Below are positions 1 through 5,032 of a stretch of DNA of 5,032 nucleotides, in pieces (the first letter of the stretch is position 1; each line of letters begins with the position of its first letter). Under the pieces are notes generated by a model. That model did no database searches. It saw nothing but the letters and a program-made list of their open reading frames with translations, and had not been told where the DNA came from. The DNA is from an uncultured Collinsella sp. (GTDB lineage Bacteria > Actinomycetota > Coriobacteriia > Coriobacteriales > Coriobacteriaceae): NCBI GenBank assembly GCA_900555355.1, contig USKV01000126.1, positions 1 to 5,032 on the forward strand. Direction: 5' to 3'. A program made the position numbers and the translations under genes.

Positions 1-1097
1 ATGTCGGCGGCGTGTGCGGCAATCTTGGTGGCCATGAGGCCGTCGAGCACGTCCTGGGCGTTGGGCAGGCACAAGTGCTCGGCCGGCGTCACGTAGCACA
101 GGAAGTCGGCGCCGGAGCTGGCGGAGATAGCGCCGCCGATGGCAGCGGTGATGTGGTCGTAGCCCACGCCGATATCGGTCACCAGCGGCCCGAGCACATA
201 GAACGGGGCGTTGTGGCACAGGCGCTTCTGCAGTTTCATGTTGGCGGCGATCTCGTCGAGCGCCATGTGGCCCGGACCCTCGACCATAACCTGGACGCCG
301 GCGGCCCAGGCGCGCTTGCACAACTTGCCGAGCTCGATCATCTCGGCGGTCTCGGTGGCGTCGTTGGAGTCGTAGAGGCAGCCCGGGCGACAGGAGTCGC
401 CGAGCGAAATCGTCACGTCGTACTCGTGGCAGATTTCGAGCAGCTCGTCGTAGAACTCATAGAACGGGTTCTCGTTACCGGTGACCTCCATCCAGCCAAA
501 CAGCAGCGAGCCGCCGCGGCTGACGATGTTCATCAGGCGGCCGGTCTCCTTAAAGGTCTTGGTGACCGACTTGTTGATGCCACAGTGGATGGTCATAAAG
601 TCCACGCCGTCCTCGGCGTGCGCGCGCACGACCTCGAACAGGTCGTCCTTGGTAAGCTTGACCAGCGGCTTTTCCATGTAGCCGATGGCGTCGTACATGG
701 GGACGGTACCTACCATGAGCGGCGTCTCGTCGATGAGCTGCTGGCGGAACTGGCGCGTCTTGCCCGAGTTGGAGAGGTCCATGATGGCGTCGGCGCCAAA
801 GTCCTCGGCAATCTTGACCTTCTTCCATTCCTCGGCGGCATCGGCCTTGTCGCCCGAGATGCCCAGGTTGACGTTGACCTTGGTGGACAGGCCTTCGCCG
901 ACGCCAAAGGCGCGCATGCCCTTTTTGATGTGCACGATGTTGGCGGGAATGGCGATGCGGCCGTCGGCCACACGCTCGCGGATGTACTCGGGGTCGCGAT
1001 GCTCGCGCTCGGCGACTTCCTTCATCTGCGGCGTAATCTGCCCGGCGCGGGCGAAGTCGATTTGCGTGACGAGCTTGGGCTCGGTCTGTGTGCTCAT
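1..1097 (-). CDS. thiC: Phosphomethylpyrimidine synthase ThiC (partial, 3' end outside window)
   Basis: ThiC is a cytosolic radical-SAM enzyme that rearranges 5-aminoimidazole ribotide into hydroxymethylpyrimidine phosphate, the pyrimidine half of thiamine. The visible 365 residues match the family core. Recognisable stretches are [20 protein letters not shown] (51-70), [10 protein letters not shown] (75-84), IMDLSNSGK (105-113), TIHCGINK (169-176), [18 protein letters not shown] (231-248), EGPGHM (273-278, conserved His277) and GYDHI (312-316, His315). The protein begins directly in the core, so it is the short form without the extra N-terminal domain of the E. coli enzyme. The C-terminal part, which should carry the CX2CX4C iron-sulfur motif, lies beyond the left edge, so catalytic completeness cannot be judged. 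The start is the ATG at 1097-1095, preceded by AAGGGAG (1112-1106) with an 8-base spacer. A TPP riboswitch directly upstream supports both the identity and thiamine feedback control. No other thi gene is visible. Confidence 0.97.
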   Translation of the reverse strand, partial: MSTQTEPKLVTQIDFARAGQITPQMKEVAEREHRDPEYIRERVADGRIAIPANIVHIKKGMRAFGVGEGLSTKVNVNLGISGDKADAAEEWKKVKIAEDFGADAIMDLSNSGKTRQFRQQLIDETPLMVGTVPMYDAIGYMEKPLVKLTKDDLFEVVRAHAEDGVDFMTIHCGINKSVTKTFKETGRLMNIVSRGGSLLFGWMEVTGNENPFYEFYDELLEICHEYDVTISLGDSCRPGCLYDSNDATETAEMIELGKLCKRAWAAGVQVMVEGPGHMALDEIAANMKLQKRLCHNAPFYVLGPLVTDIGVGYDHITAAIGGAISASSGADFLCYVTPAEHLCLPNAQDVLDGLMATKIAAHAAD

Positions 1098-1101
1098 TGG
1101 C

Positions 1102-1196
1102 ACGGCTCCCTTCGTTGGCATTACCCATATCAGGTTTGCGGGTCAGGGCGGGCGCGCCCAATCTCAGCCTGCCGTCCTGTCCTGCAAGCTCCCCGT
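1102..1196 (-). ncRNA. TPP riboswitch (THI element) in the thiC leader
   Basis: Read on the minus strand, this leader carries the conserved blocks of the thiamine pyrophosphate aptamer in order. They are ACGGGGAGC (from 1196), the pyrimidine-sensing GGCTGAGA (1169-1162), GACCC, then ACCTGAT (1135-1129), and GGGTAATGCC followed by the 3' block AACGAAGGGA. AGCTTGC and GCAGGCT can pair as the P2/P3 arm (one G-U pair). ACGG at 1196-1193 can pair with CCGT at 1105-1102 as a closing P1-like helix. The conserved 3' end includes the thiC Shine-Dalgarno sequence AAGGGAG, and the aptamer ends only a few bases before the start codon. There is no room for a separate terminator hairpin. Established knowledge is that TPP binding stabilises this fold and represses thiamine genes. 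The inference here is control of translation initiation. Confidence 0.95.
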
Positions 1197-1212
1197 TTAT
1201 GTCATGGGCTCA

Positions 1213-1243
1213 AGTATAGCCTGAATGGGTACGATTGGGCCAA
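1213..1243 (-). promoter_or_regulatory. Candidate thiC promoter upstream of the TPP riboswitch
   Basis: On the minus strand, a good sigma-70-like -10 box TATACT lies at 1218-1213. A weak -35 candidate TTGGCC lies at 1243-1238, with a 19-base spacer that is longer than ideal. Transcription would begin near 1206, about ten bases before the first conserved aptamer block, giving a leader of roughly 110 bases filled almost entirely by the riboswitch. The position relative to the aptamer is the main support. The -35 assignment is uncertain. Confidence 0.5.
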
Positions 1244-1268
1244 CGAGCGTGCCTGTGGGGAGGCGAAC

Positions 1269-1784
1269 ATGGAAGACAAGCATCTATATCGAGAGACGCA
1301 ATGGGATGTATCGGCCGAGGAGAGCCGCGCGCACCATGGGTTGGTCGCGATTGGTTTTGCGGTGCTTGCCGTGCTGGTGATTGCCTTTTGTATCTGGACG
1401 TTTGGTGGTCGCGGCGGCACTGCGTGGGAGTTTGAGGCCGACGATGCCCTGCCGATCATGACAGTGAAGGTCGCGGGCGGCAATACCGTTGCCGCGCCGG
1501 GCGACTATTGGTATCCGCGCAACGAGTTTGTGCAGTTGCAGCTGAGTGGCGGATCCATTCCTGGTGAAGAGATCGAGCGCGTGACCTTCGATGCGGCGCT
1601 CAAAACACTCACGGTTAAGCTCGAGAATCAGGGCGACGTGCCCACGACGATGGATATCGCGCTGACGGAATGGCGCCTGGAGCCCCCGTCGGGCGTCAGG
1701 GTATCCGAGGTGGAGCATGTCAAGGTTACTTATCAAGATGGCTCGACGAGCGAGATCGCTAAGGCTGATGGCTTGGCGGAGTAG
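1269..1784 (+). CDS. Hypothetical small membrane-anchored protein, single N-terminal transmembrane segment
   Basis: I do not recognise this 171-residue protein. It begins with a charged, soluble stretch of about 23 residues, followed by one hydrophobic segment (about 24-45, GLVAIGFAVLAV onward, ending in CIWTF) and then a Gly/Arg linker. The remaining roughly 120 residues look like a small, beta-rich domain with alternating hydrophobic strands: MTVKVAG (64-70), a YWYPRNEFVQLQL strand, TLTVKLENQG, ALTEWRLEP and HVKVTYQDGS. There is no lipobox and no signal-peptidase site I would trust, so a membrane-anchored protein with an exported C-terminal domain is the likeliest picture (inference). The ATG at 1269 is chosen because GGGGAGG (1257-1263) sits five bases before it. 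The frame stays open upstream, but only as antisense to thiC. It is divergent from thiC and convergent with yaaA, so it is probably transcribed alone. No clear promoter or terminator was seen. Confidence 0.8.
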   Translation: MEDKHLYRETQWDVSAEESRAHHGLVAIGFAVLAVLVIAFCIWTFGGRGGTAWEFEADDALPIMTVKVAGGNTVAAPGDYWYPRNEFVQLQLSGGSIPGEEIERVTFDAALKTLTVKLENQGDVPTTMDIALTEWRLEPPSGVRVSEVEHVKVTYQDGSTSEIAKADGLAE

Positions 1785-1807
1785 CGGGGTGTTTGGAAAC
1801 GGCCGGC

Positions 1808-2617
1808 CTATTGTGCCTGAACGTTCATGAATACTAGGGTGTTTTTGTCTGAAAGCTCGGGAAAGTGTCGATAACCAACGTCGAACGCGGTGAGCTCGCT
1901 TGCATCCTCGAGCTTGTTTTCTGCCATCCACCGCACCATGGAGCCGCGCGCCTTTTTGCTGGCGGTCGACCGTTGGATGGGTTTTCCGTTGCGGATGCCT
2001 TCGACAAAGAGGCACGTGACGGCTGTGGCGTCGCCCGCGAGGCGGGGCAGAACGGCCTTGGCGTACTCCACACTGGCAAGGTTGACGATCGTGGTGTTTG
2101 AGCCTGCCGGAGCGATGGCCCGTGCGAGCTTGTCGCCCCAAAATGCGTAGAGGTCTCGGGCACCGTCGACGACAAGCTTCGCGCCCATCTCCAGCCGATA
2201 CGGTTCGACGGCATGAAAGGGACGAACGCACCCGTAGAGGCCGGAGAGGATCCACAGATGGTCTTGCAGCCATGCGAGCTGCGCGGAATCCATCACCTCG
2301 GGTGCCATGCTCTGGTATTGAATGCCGTGATAGGACATGACGGCAGGGGAGAGGTGACGGGCGATATCGGGGTCGGTGAGGTCGGCATCGCTCAGGACGG
2401 GCATAAATTCGTGAAGCGTATCCTGGCACGTTGTAAGCAGCCTGTCGCTCACGTTCCAAAGGGCCTGCAGGCCGCCGCTGCCTTCATTCCGCTCGATATC
2501 TAGCAGTGCGCGGTGGAGGCGAGCCGTCTCGTGCGCAAAAGGTGGAATACCCAGGACTTCAAAAGCATCTTGGGCCGCGCGCATCTGCTTGGCGGGCGAA
2601 ATGATGACCTGCAGCAT
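1808..2617 (-). CDS. yaaA: Peroxide stress protein YaaA (DUF328/UPF0246 family)
   Basis: YaaA proteins are cytosolic. In E. coli the protein is induced by OxyR during hydrogen peroxide stress and lowers free intracellular iron, limiting Fenton damage to DNA; its biochemical mechanism is not settled. The 269-residue product is close to the usual length of about 250-260. It has the family signatures: SPAK near the N terminus (7-10), MSYHGIQYQ (94-102), SGLYGCVRP (125-133) followed by EPYRLEMG (138-145), VNLASVEYAKAV (178-189) and KKARGSMVRW (221-230). The ATG at 2617 is supported by AGAGGA (2629-2624), six bases upstream. The N-terminal MLQVIISPAK also agrees with the family start. The gene lies 103 bases downstream of the M18 aminopeptidase gene on the same strand, separated by a strong hairpin. 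It may have its own regulation or depend on read-through. I saw no OxyR- or PerR-like site that I could support. Confidence 0.95.
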   Translation of the reverse strand: MLQVIISPAKQMRAAQDAFEVLGIPPFAHETARLHRALLDIERNEGSGGLQALWNVSDRLLTTCQDTLHEFMPVLSDADLTDPDIARHLSPAVMSYHGIQYQSMAPEVMDSAQLAWLQDHLWILSGLYGCVRPFHAVEPYRLEMGAKLVVDGARDLYAFWGDKLARAIAPAGSNTTIVNLASVEYAKAVLPRLAGDATAVTCLFVEGIRNGKPIQRSTASKKARGSMVRWMAENKLEDASELTAFDVGYRHFPELSDKNTLVFMNVQAQ

Positions 2618-2632
2618 GGACTATCCTCTGCC

Positions 2633-2707
2633 AAAAAAGAAGTTGCGGTGGAATACGGTCTGTTTTGGTCGTGTATGGGCCAGTTTAGTCCGTATTTCAC
2701 CGCAACT
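2633..2707 (-). terminator. Probable Rho-independent terminator of the M18 aminopeptidase gene
   Basis: Read on the minus strand, an 18-column stem (arms 2707-2690 and 2658-2641) is followed after two bases by six T residues (2638-2633). It lies 14 bases beyond the aminopeptidase stop codon. The stem has one C-A mismatch on this strand (2697/2651), with 10 paired bases below it and 7 above. The 31-base interior pairs only partly on this strand. This is the standard arrangement of an intrinsic terminator, although the arm is longer than usual. The T-run ends only three bases before the yaaA Shine-Dalgarno sequence, so the element could equally act as an attenuator for yaaA. Confidence 0.65.
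2641..2707. repeat. 67-base near-perfect palindrome (long inverted repeat)
   Basis: The left arm AGTTGCGGTGGAATACGG (2641-2658) is the reverse complement of CCGTATTTCACCGCAACT (2690-2707), except at 2651/2697. Pairing continues inwards in register: 2660-2662 with 2686-2688, and 2665-2670 with 2678-2683, leaving a 7-base loop (2671-2677). Only 2659/2689 and 2663-2664/2684-2685 are true mismatches. Four columns (2651/2697, 2662/2686, 2665/2683, 2669/2679) are G-U pairs in plus-strand RNA but C-A mismatches in minus-strand RNA. The size and completeness suggest either a terminator or a copy of a dispersed palindromic repeat. Copy number cannot be judged from one window. Confidence 0.85.
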
Positions 2708-2720
2708 GATGAAGGGTTGG

Positions 2721-4118
2721 TTAGGCGCGCTCGATGAAGGCCTTGTAGCCGCGATAGGCCTCGTAGATATCGGCCTTGTTGGCGACCTCCCACAGGGCAT
2801 GCATGGACAGGACGGCAACGCCGGAGTCGATGACGTTCATGCCGTACTTGGCCATGATGTAGGCGATGGTGCCACCGCCGCCCGCGTTGACGCGGCCGAG
2901 CTCGCAGGTCTGGAAGTCCACGCCGGCCTCGTCCATGATGTCGCGGACGAGGGCCACATACTCGGCGTCGGCGTCGTTAGAGCCGCCCTTGCCGCGGCTG
3001 CCCGTGTACTTGTTAAAGCACAGGCCGCGACCCATGAAGGCTGCGTTCTTGGTCTCGAACTTGCCGGCATAGCCCGGGTCGAAGCCGGCGGACACGTCGG
3101 AGGAGAGCATACGGCTGCGGGCGAGCGCGCGGCGCAGAGCCAGCGGGCTGTCCTCGCCGGCGAGCATCATGATCTCGGCGACGGTGTTCTCGAAGAAGCG
3201 GCTCGTCATGCCGGTGGCACCCACGGAACCGATCTCCTCCTTGTCGACGATGAGCGTGATGCTCGTGCGCTCCACGTTGGTGACGTTGATCTGGGCGAGC
3301 ATGGACGGATAGGCGCAGACACGGTCGTCATGGCCATAGCCCAGAATCATGGAGCGGTCGAGGCCCATGTCGCGGGCGGGGCCGGCGGGCACGACCTCGA
3401 TCTCGGCGGAGAGGAAGTCCTCCTCCTCGACGTCGTACTGCTCCTTGAGGATATCCAGGAACATCTGCTTGACGGGCTCCTTGGGAGCGTCCTTGTCGTC
3501 CTCGTCAAACTTGACGGGGCGGCCGCCCACGATCACGTCGAGGATCTCGGCATCGACGGCATCCTTGGCGGGCTTGGCCATCTGCTCGCTCGAGAGGTGG
3601 ATCAGCAGATCGGAGATGGTAAAGACCGGATCGTCGACCTTGTCACCGATGTTGATGTCGACGGTGGTGCCGTCCTTTTTGCAGATGACGCCTACGAGTG
3701 CGAGCGGGGAGGCCACCCAGTGGTAGCTCTTGACGCCGCCATAGTAGTGCGTGTCGAGATAGGCCATGTCGCCGGCCTCGAAGGCGGGATTCTGCTTAAG
3801 GTCCAGGCGCGGCGAGTCCACGTGGGCGCCCAGGATGTTAAAGCCCTGCTCGAGCGGGGCGGTGCCCAGGTTGACGAGCATAAGGTCCTTGCCGTGGTTG
3901 GCGGCGTACACCTTGTCGCCTGCCTTGAGCGCGCGGCCCTCGGCGATCACGGTCTCCAGATTGACGTAGCCCGCCTCCTCGGCCATCTTGATACCGGTCT
4001 TGACGCACAGGCGCTCGGTCTTGTTCTCGCTCAAAAACTGCTTATAGCCGCGGCAAAGCTCCTCGAGCTCCTCGACTTGCTGTGGCGTGTACTTTTTCCA
4101 TGCGCAGGGACGCTCCAT
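2721..4118 (-). CDS. apeA: M18 family zinc aminopeptidase (type 1, ApeA-like)
   Basis: M18 peptidases are cytosolic, di-zinc exopeptidases that remove N-terminal residues, often acidic ones, from peptides and form large homo-oligomers. The 465-residue length fits the family. The expected metal and catalytic residues are all present in order: His99 in GAHVDSPRLDLK (97-108), the Asp pair 264/265 in GYGHDDRVCAYPS (260-272), catalytic and zinc-binding Glu294/Glu295 in VDKEEIGSVGATG (291-303), Asp341 in SSDVSAGFD (339-347) and His440 in SMHALWE (438-444). Assignment of each ligand follows family knowledge. The enzyme therefore looks active. The ATG at 4118 is chosen because AAAGGAG (4133-4127) lies eight bases before it. 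An in-frame ATG 17 codons upstream lacks such a site, and the frame further upstream is only antisense to polA. The gene is divergent from polA and is followed by a strong hairpin and then yaaA. The substrate in this organism cannot be inferred. Confidence 0.95.
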   Translation of the reverse strand: MERPCAWKKYTPQQVEELEELCRGYKQFLSENKTERLCVKTGIKMAEEAGYVNLETVIAEGRALKAGDKVYAANHGKDLMLVNLGTAPLEQGFNILGAHVDSPRLDLKQNPAFEAGDMAYLDTHYYGGVKSYHWVASPLALVGVICKKDGTTVDINIGDKVDDPVFTISDLLIHLSSEQMAKPAKDAVDAEILDVIVGGRPVKFDEDDKDAPKEPVKQMFLDILKEQYDVEEEDFLSAEIEVVPAGPARDMGLDRSMILGYGHDDRVCAYPSMLAQINVTNVERTSITLIVDKEEIGSVGATGMTSRFFENTVAEIMMLAGEDSPLALRRALARSRMLSSDVSAGFDPGYAGKFETKNAAFMGRGLCFNKYTGSRGKGGSNDADAEYVALVRDIMDEAGVDFQTCELGRVNAGGGGTIAYIMAKYGMNVIDSGVAVLSMHALWEVANKADIYEAYRGYKAFIERA

Positions 4119-4126
4119 GACGCAGG

Positions 4127-4133
4127 CTCCTTT
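4127..4133 (-). promoter_or_regulatory. Shine-Dalgarno site that fixes the aminopeptidase start
   Basis: AAAGGAG on the minus strand, with an 8-base spacer to the ATG at 4118-4116. It selects this start over in-frame upstream ATG codons, which would add residues with no resemblance to M18 peptidases. Confidence 0.85.
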
Positions 4134-4157
4134 CGGATCGATCGTGCTGGTTGATGT

Positions 4158-4192
4158 ACCGTGAGCCATCGTATCACGCGCGGGCTCACGGT
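4158..4192. promoter_or_regulatory. Perfect 10-bp inverted repeat around a candidate aminopeptidase promoter
   Basis: ACCGTGAGCC (4158-4167) and GGCTCACGGT (4183-4192) are exact reverse complements separated by 15 bases. The spacer begins, on the minus strand, with TGATACGAT (4176-4168), an extended -10-like element (TGn plus TACGAT). I saw no good -35 box for it. Transcription would start near 4161, inside the left arm, so the intact hairpin would not be in the transcript. A DNA operator is therefore more likely than an RNA structure, though this is inference. A regulator bound here could affect the aminopeptidase gene and possibly the divergent polA. Confidence 0.4.
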
Positions 4193-4284
4193 GGCGGGGG
4201 AGCTTGATGTGCGGTGGCCGCGGGGCGGGGAGCGTGTAAACTGGAGTGAGCAAACCGTGCCCAGCCCAAAGCGAGGTATTCAAT

Positions 4285-5032
4285 ATGTCTGACAAGCGCC
4301 GCACTTTTGCCGTTATCGACGGTAACTCACTCATGCATCGCGCCTTCCACGCCGTGCCGCCGACCATGAACGCGCCGGACGGTCGCCCCACCAACGCGAT
4401 CTTTGGCTTTCTGAACATGTTTCTTAAGATGATCGATGCCTTTAACCCCGACGGCGTTGTTGTGGCGTTTGATAAGGGCAAGCCGCGCGTGCGCATGGAG
4501 ATGCTGCCACAGTATAAGGCGCAGCGTCCGCCCATGGACCCCGATCTGCATGCGCAGTTCCCTATGATCAAGGAGCTGCTCGGTGCGCTCAACGTGCCGA
4601 TTCTGCAGTCCGAGGGCTGGGAAGGTGACGACATCCTGGGCACTATGGCGCGCCTGGGCGAGCAAGCCGGCTGTGACATGCTGCTGGTGACCGGTGATCG
4701 CGATATGTATCAGCTCGTGACCGAGCACGTCAACGTGGTCTCGACCCGCAAGGGCCTGTCCGACGTGGCGATCATGACGCCCGAGAGCGTGGATGACCTG
4801 TATCACGGCATTACGCCGGCGCTCGTGCCCGATTTTTACGGTCTGAAGGGCGACACGTCCGATAACATCCCCGGCGTGCCGGGCATCGGCCCCAAAAAGG
4901 CGAGCGCGCTCATTGCACAGTACGGTAGCCTGGACGAGGTCATCGCGCATGCTGACGAGGTCAAGGGCAAGATGGGCGAGAACCTGCGCGCGCACATCGA
5001 CGACGCGCTGCTGAGCCGTAAGGTCGCGACCA
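4285..5032 (+). CDS. polA: DNA polymerase I, 5'-nuclease domain (partial, 3' end outside window)
   Basis: DNA polymerase I removes RNA primers with its N-terminal 5'-nuclease and fills gaps during lagging-strand synthesis and excision repair. The visible 249 residues cover most of the 5'-nuclease (FEN-like) domain. The acidic metal ligands are in their usual places: Asp12 in VIDGNSLMHRAFHA (10-23), Asp63 in VAFDKGKP (60-67), WEGDD (112-116), TGDRDMYQL (136-144) and Asp190/Asp193 in GLKGDTSDNIPGVPGIGPKKA (186-206). The last stretch is the helix-hairpin-helix DNA-binding motif. The start at 4285 is supported by GCGAGG (4271-4276), eight bases upstream, and by the family N terminus. The frame is open to the window end. 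The polymerase domain is not visible, so a stand-alone 5'-3' exonuclease cannot be strictly excluded, but full-length PolA is by far the usual owner of this domain. No convincing promoter was found; TAAACT at 4237-4242 is a weak -10 candidate. Confidence 0.93.
   Translation, partial: MSDKRRTFAVIDGNSLMHRAFHAVPPTMNAPDGRPTNAIFGFLNMFLKMIDAFNPDGVVVAFDKGKPRVRMEMLPQYKAQRPPMDPDLHAQFPMIKELLGALNVPILQSEGWEGDDILGTMARLGEQAGCDMLLVTGDRDMYQLVTEHVNVVSTRKGLSDVAIMTPESVDDLYHGITPALVPDFYGLKGDTSDNIPGVPGIGPKKASALIAQYGSLDEVIAHADEVKGKMGENLRAHIDDALLSRKVAT

Noticed and set aside
12..1268. A long plus-strand open frame antisense to thiC, joined in frame to the hypothetical membrane protein
   Set aside because: The minus strand encodes a clear ThiC here. 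The plus-strand translation is low-complexity and rich in Gly, Ala, Val, Asp and His, typical of a GC-rich gene read backwards. A ribosome site at 1257-1263 marks the true start at 1269.
1785..1807. Possible shared terminator between the convergent hypothetical gene and yaaA
   Set aside because: GTTTGGAAAC would leave only a two-base loop, GGCCGGCC is a short palindrome without a workable loop, and no T-run follows on either strand.
1284..2459. A 391-codon minus-strand frame spanning the hypothetical gene and much of yaaA
   Set aside because: It overlaps yaaA on the same strand in another frame and is antisense to the hypothetical gene. It is rich in Arg and Pro with no domain signature, so it is a shadow.
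2589..4154. A 521-codon plus-strand open frame antisense to the aminopeptidase gene
   Set aside because: The minus-strand M18 peptidase has all its active-site motifs. The antisense translation is repetitive Gly/Val/Asp/His/Leu sequence with no recognisable domain.
4204..4242. Possible polA promoter from TTGATG (4204-4209) and TAAACT (4237-4242)
   Set aside because: The 27-base spacer is too long for a sigma-70 promoter, and no suitable -35 box lies 16-19 bases before TAAACT.
4119..4679. In-frame N-terminal extension of the aminopeptidase across the intergenic region and into polA
   Set aside because: The extension is antisense to the conserved polA nuclease domain and has no ribosome site. 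The start at 4118 has AAAGGAG at ideal spacing and gives a normal family length.
4327..4995. A 222-codon minus-strand open frame antisense to polA
   Set aside because: The plus strand carries the full series of 5'-nuclease motifs. The reverse frame has no recognisable features and no supporting ribosome site.

Overview
The window looks like chromosomal DNA from a GC-rich Actinomycetota. Codon third positions are mostly G or C, which leaves long spurious open frames antisense to real genes. A Collinsella-like Coriobacteriia member is my best guess: the ThiC is the short form lacking the extra N-terminal domain of the E. coli enzyme, and it sits beside a 465-residue type-1 M18 aminopeptidase. 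That lineage is an inference from sequence character and gene content, not from a database match. All the genes are ordinary housekeeping or stress genes except one unknown small membrane-anchored protein. I see no phage, transposase, CRISPR, tRNA or rRNA.

Layout. On the minus strand, thiC (thiamine pyrimidine synthesis) runs off the left edge from a start at 1097. Its leader holds a clear TPP riboswitch (about 1102-1196) and a plausible promoter just upstream. Divergently, on the plus strand, 1269-1784 encodes an unrecognised 171-residue protein with one membrane segment. It converges with yaaA (minus, 1808-2617; peroxide-stress and iron protein), with only 23 bases between the two stop codons. 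Upstream of yaaA, and after the end of the M18 aminopeptidase gene (minus, 2721-4118), lies a 67-base near-perfect palindrome followed on the minus strand by a T-run. It probably terminates the peptidase transcript and may also control yaaA. The peptidase gene is divergent from polA (plus, from 4285, cut by the right edge), of which only the 5'-nuclease domain is visible. The intergenic region between them carries a perfect 10-bp inverted repeat around a candidate promoter.

The genes do not form one pathway. The best-supported regulatory logic is thiamine feedback on thiC: the Shine-Dalgarno sequence lies in the conserved 3' end of the TPP aptamer, which suggests control of translation initiation. 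The most interesting unexplained structures are the palindrome between the peptidase gene and yaaA and the inverted repeat in the peptidase/polA intergenic region. I found no convincing evidence of a new multi-gene system.
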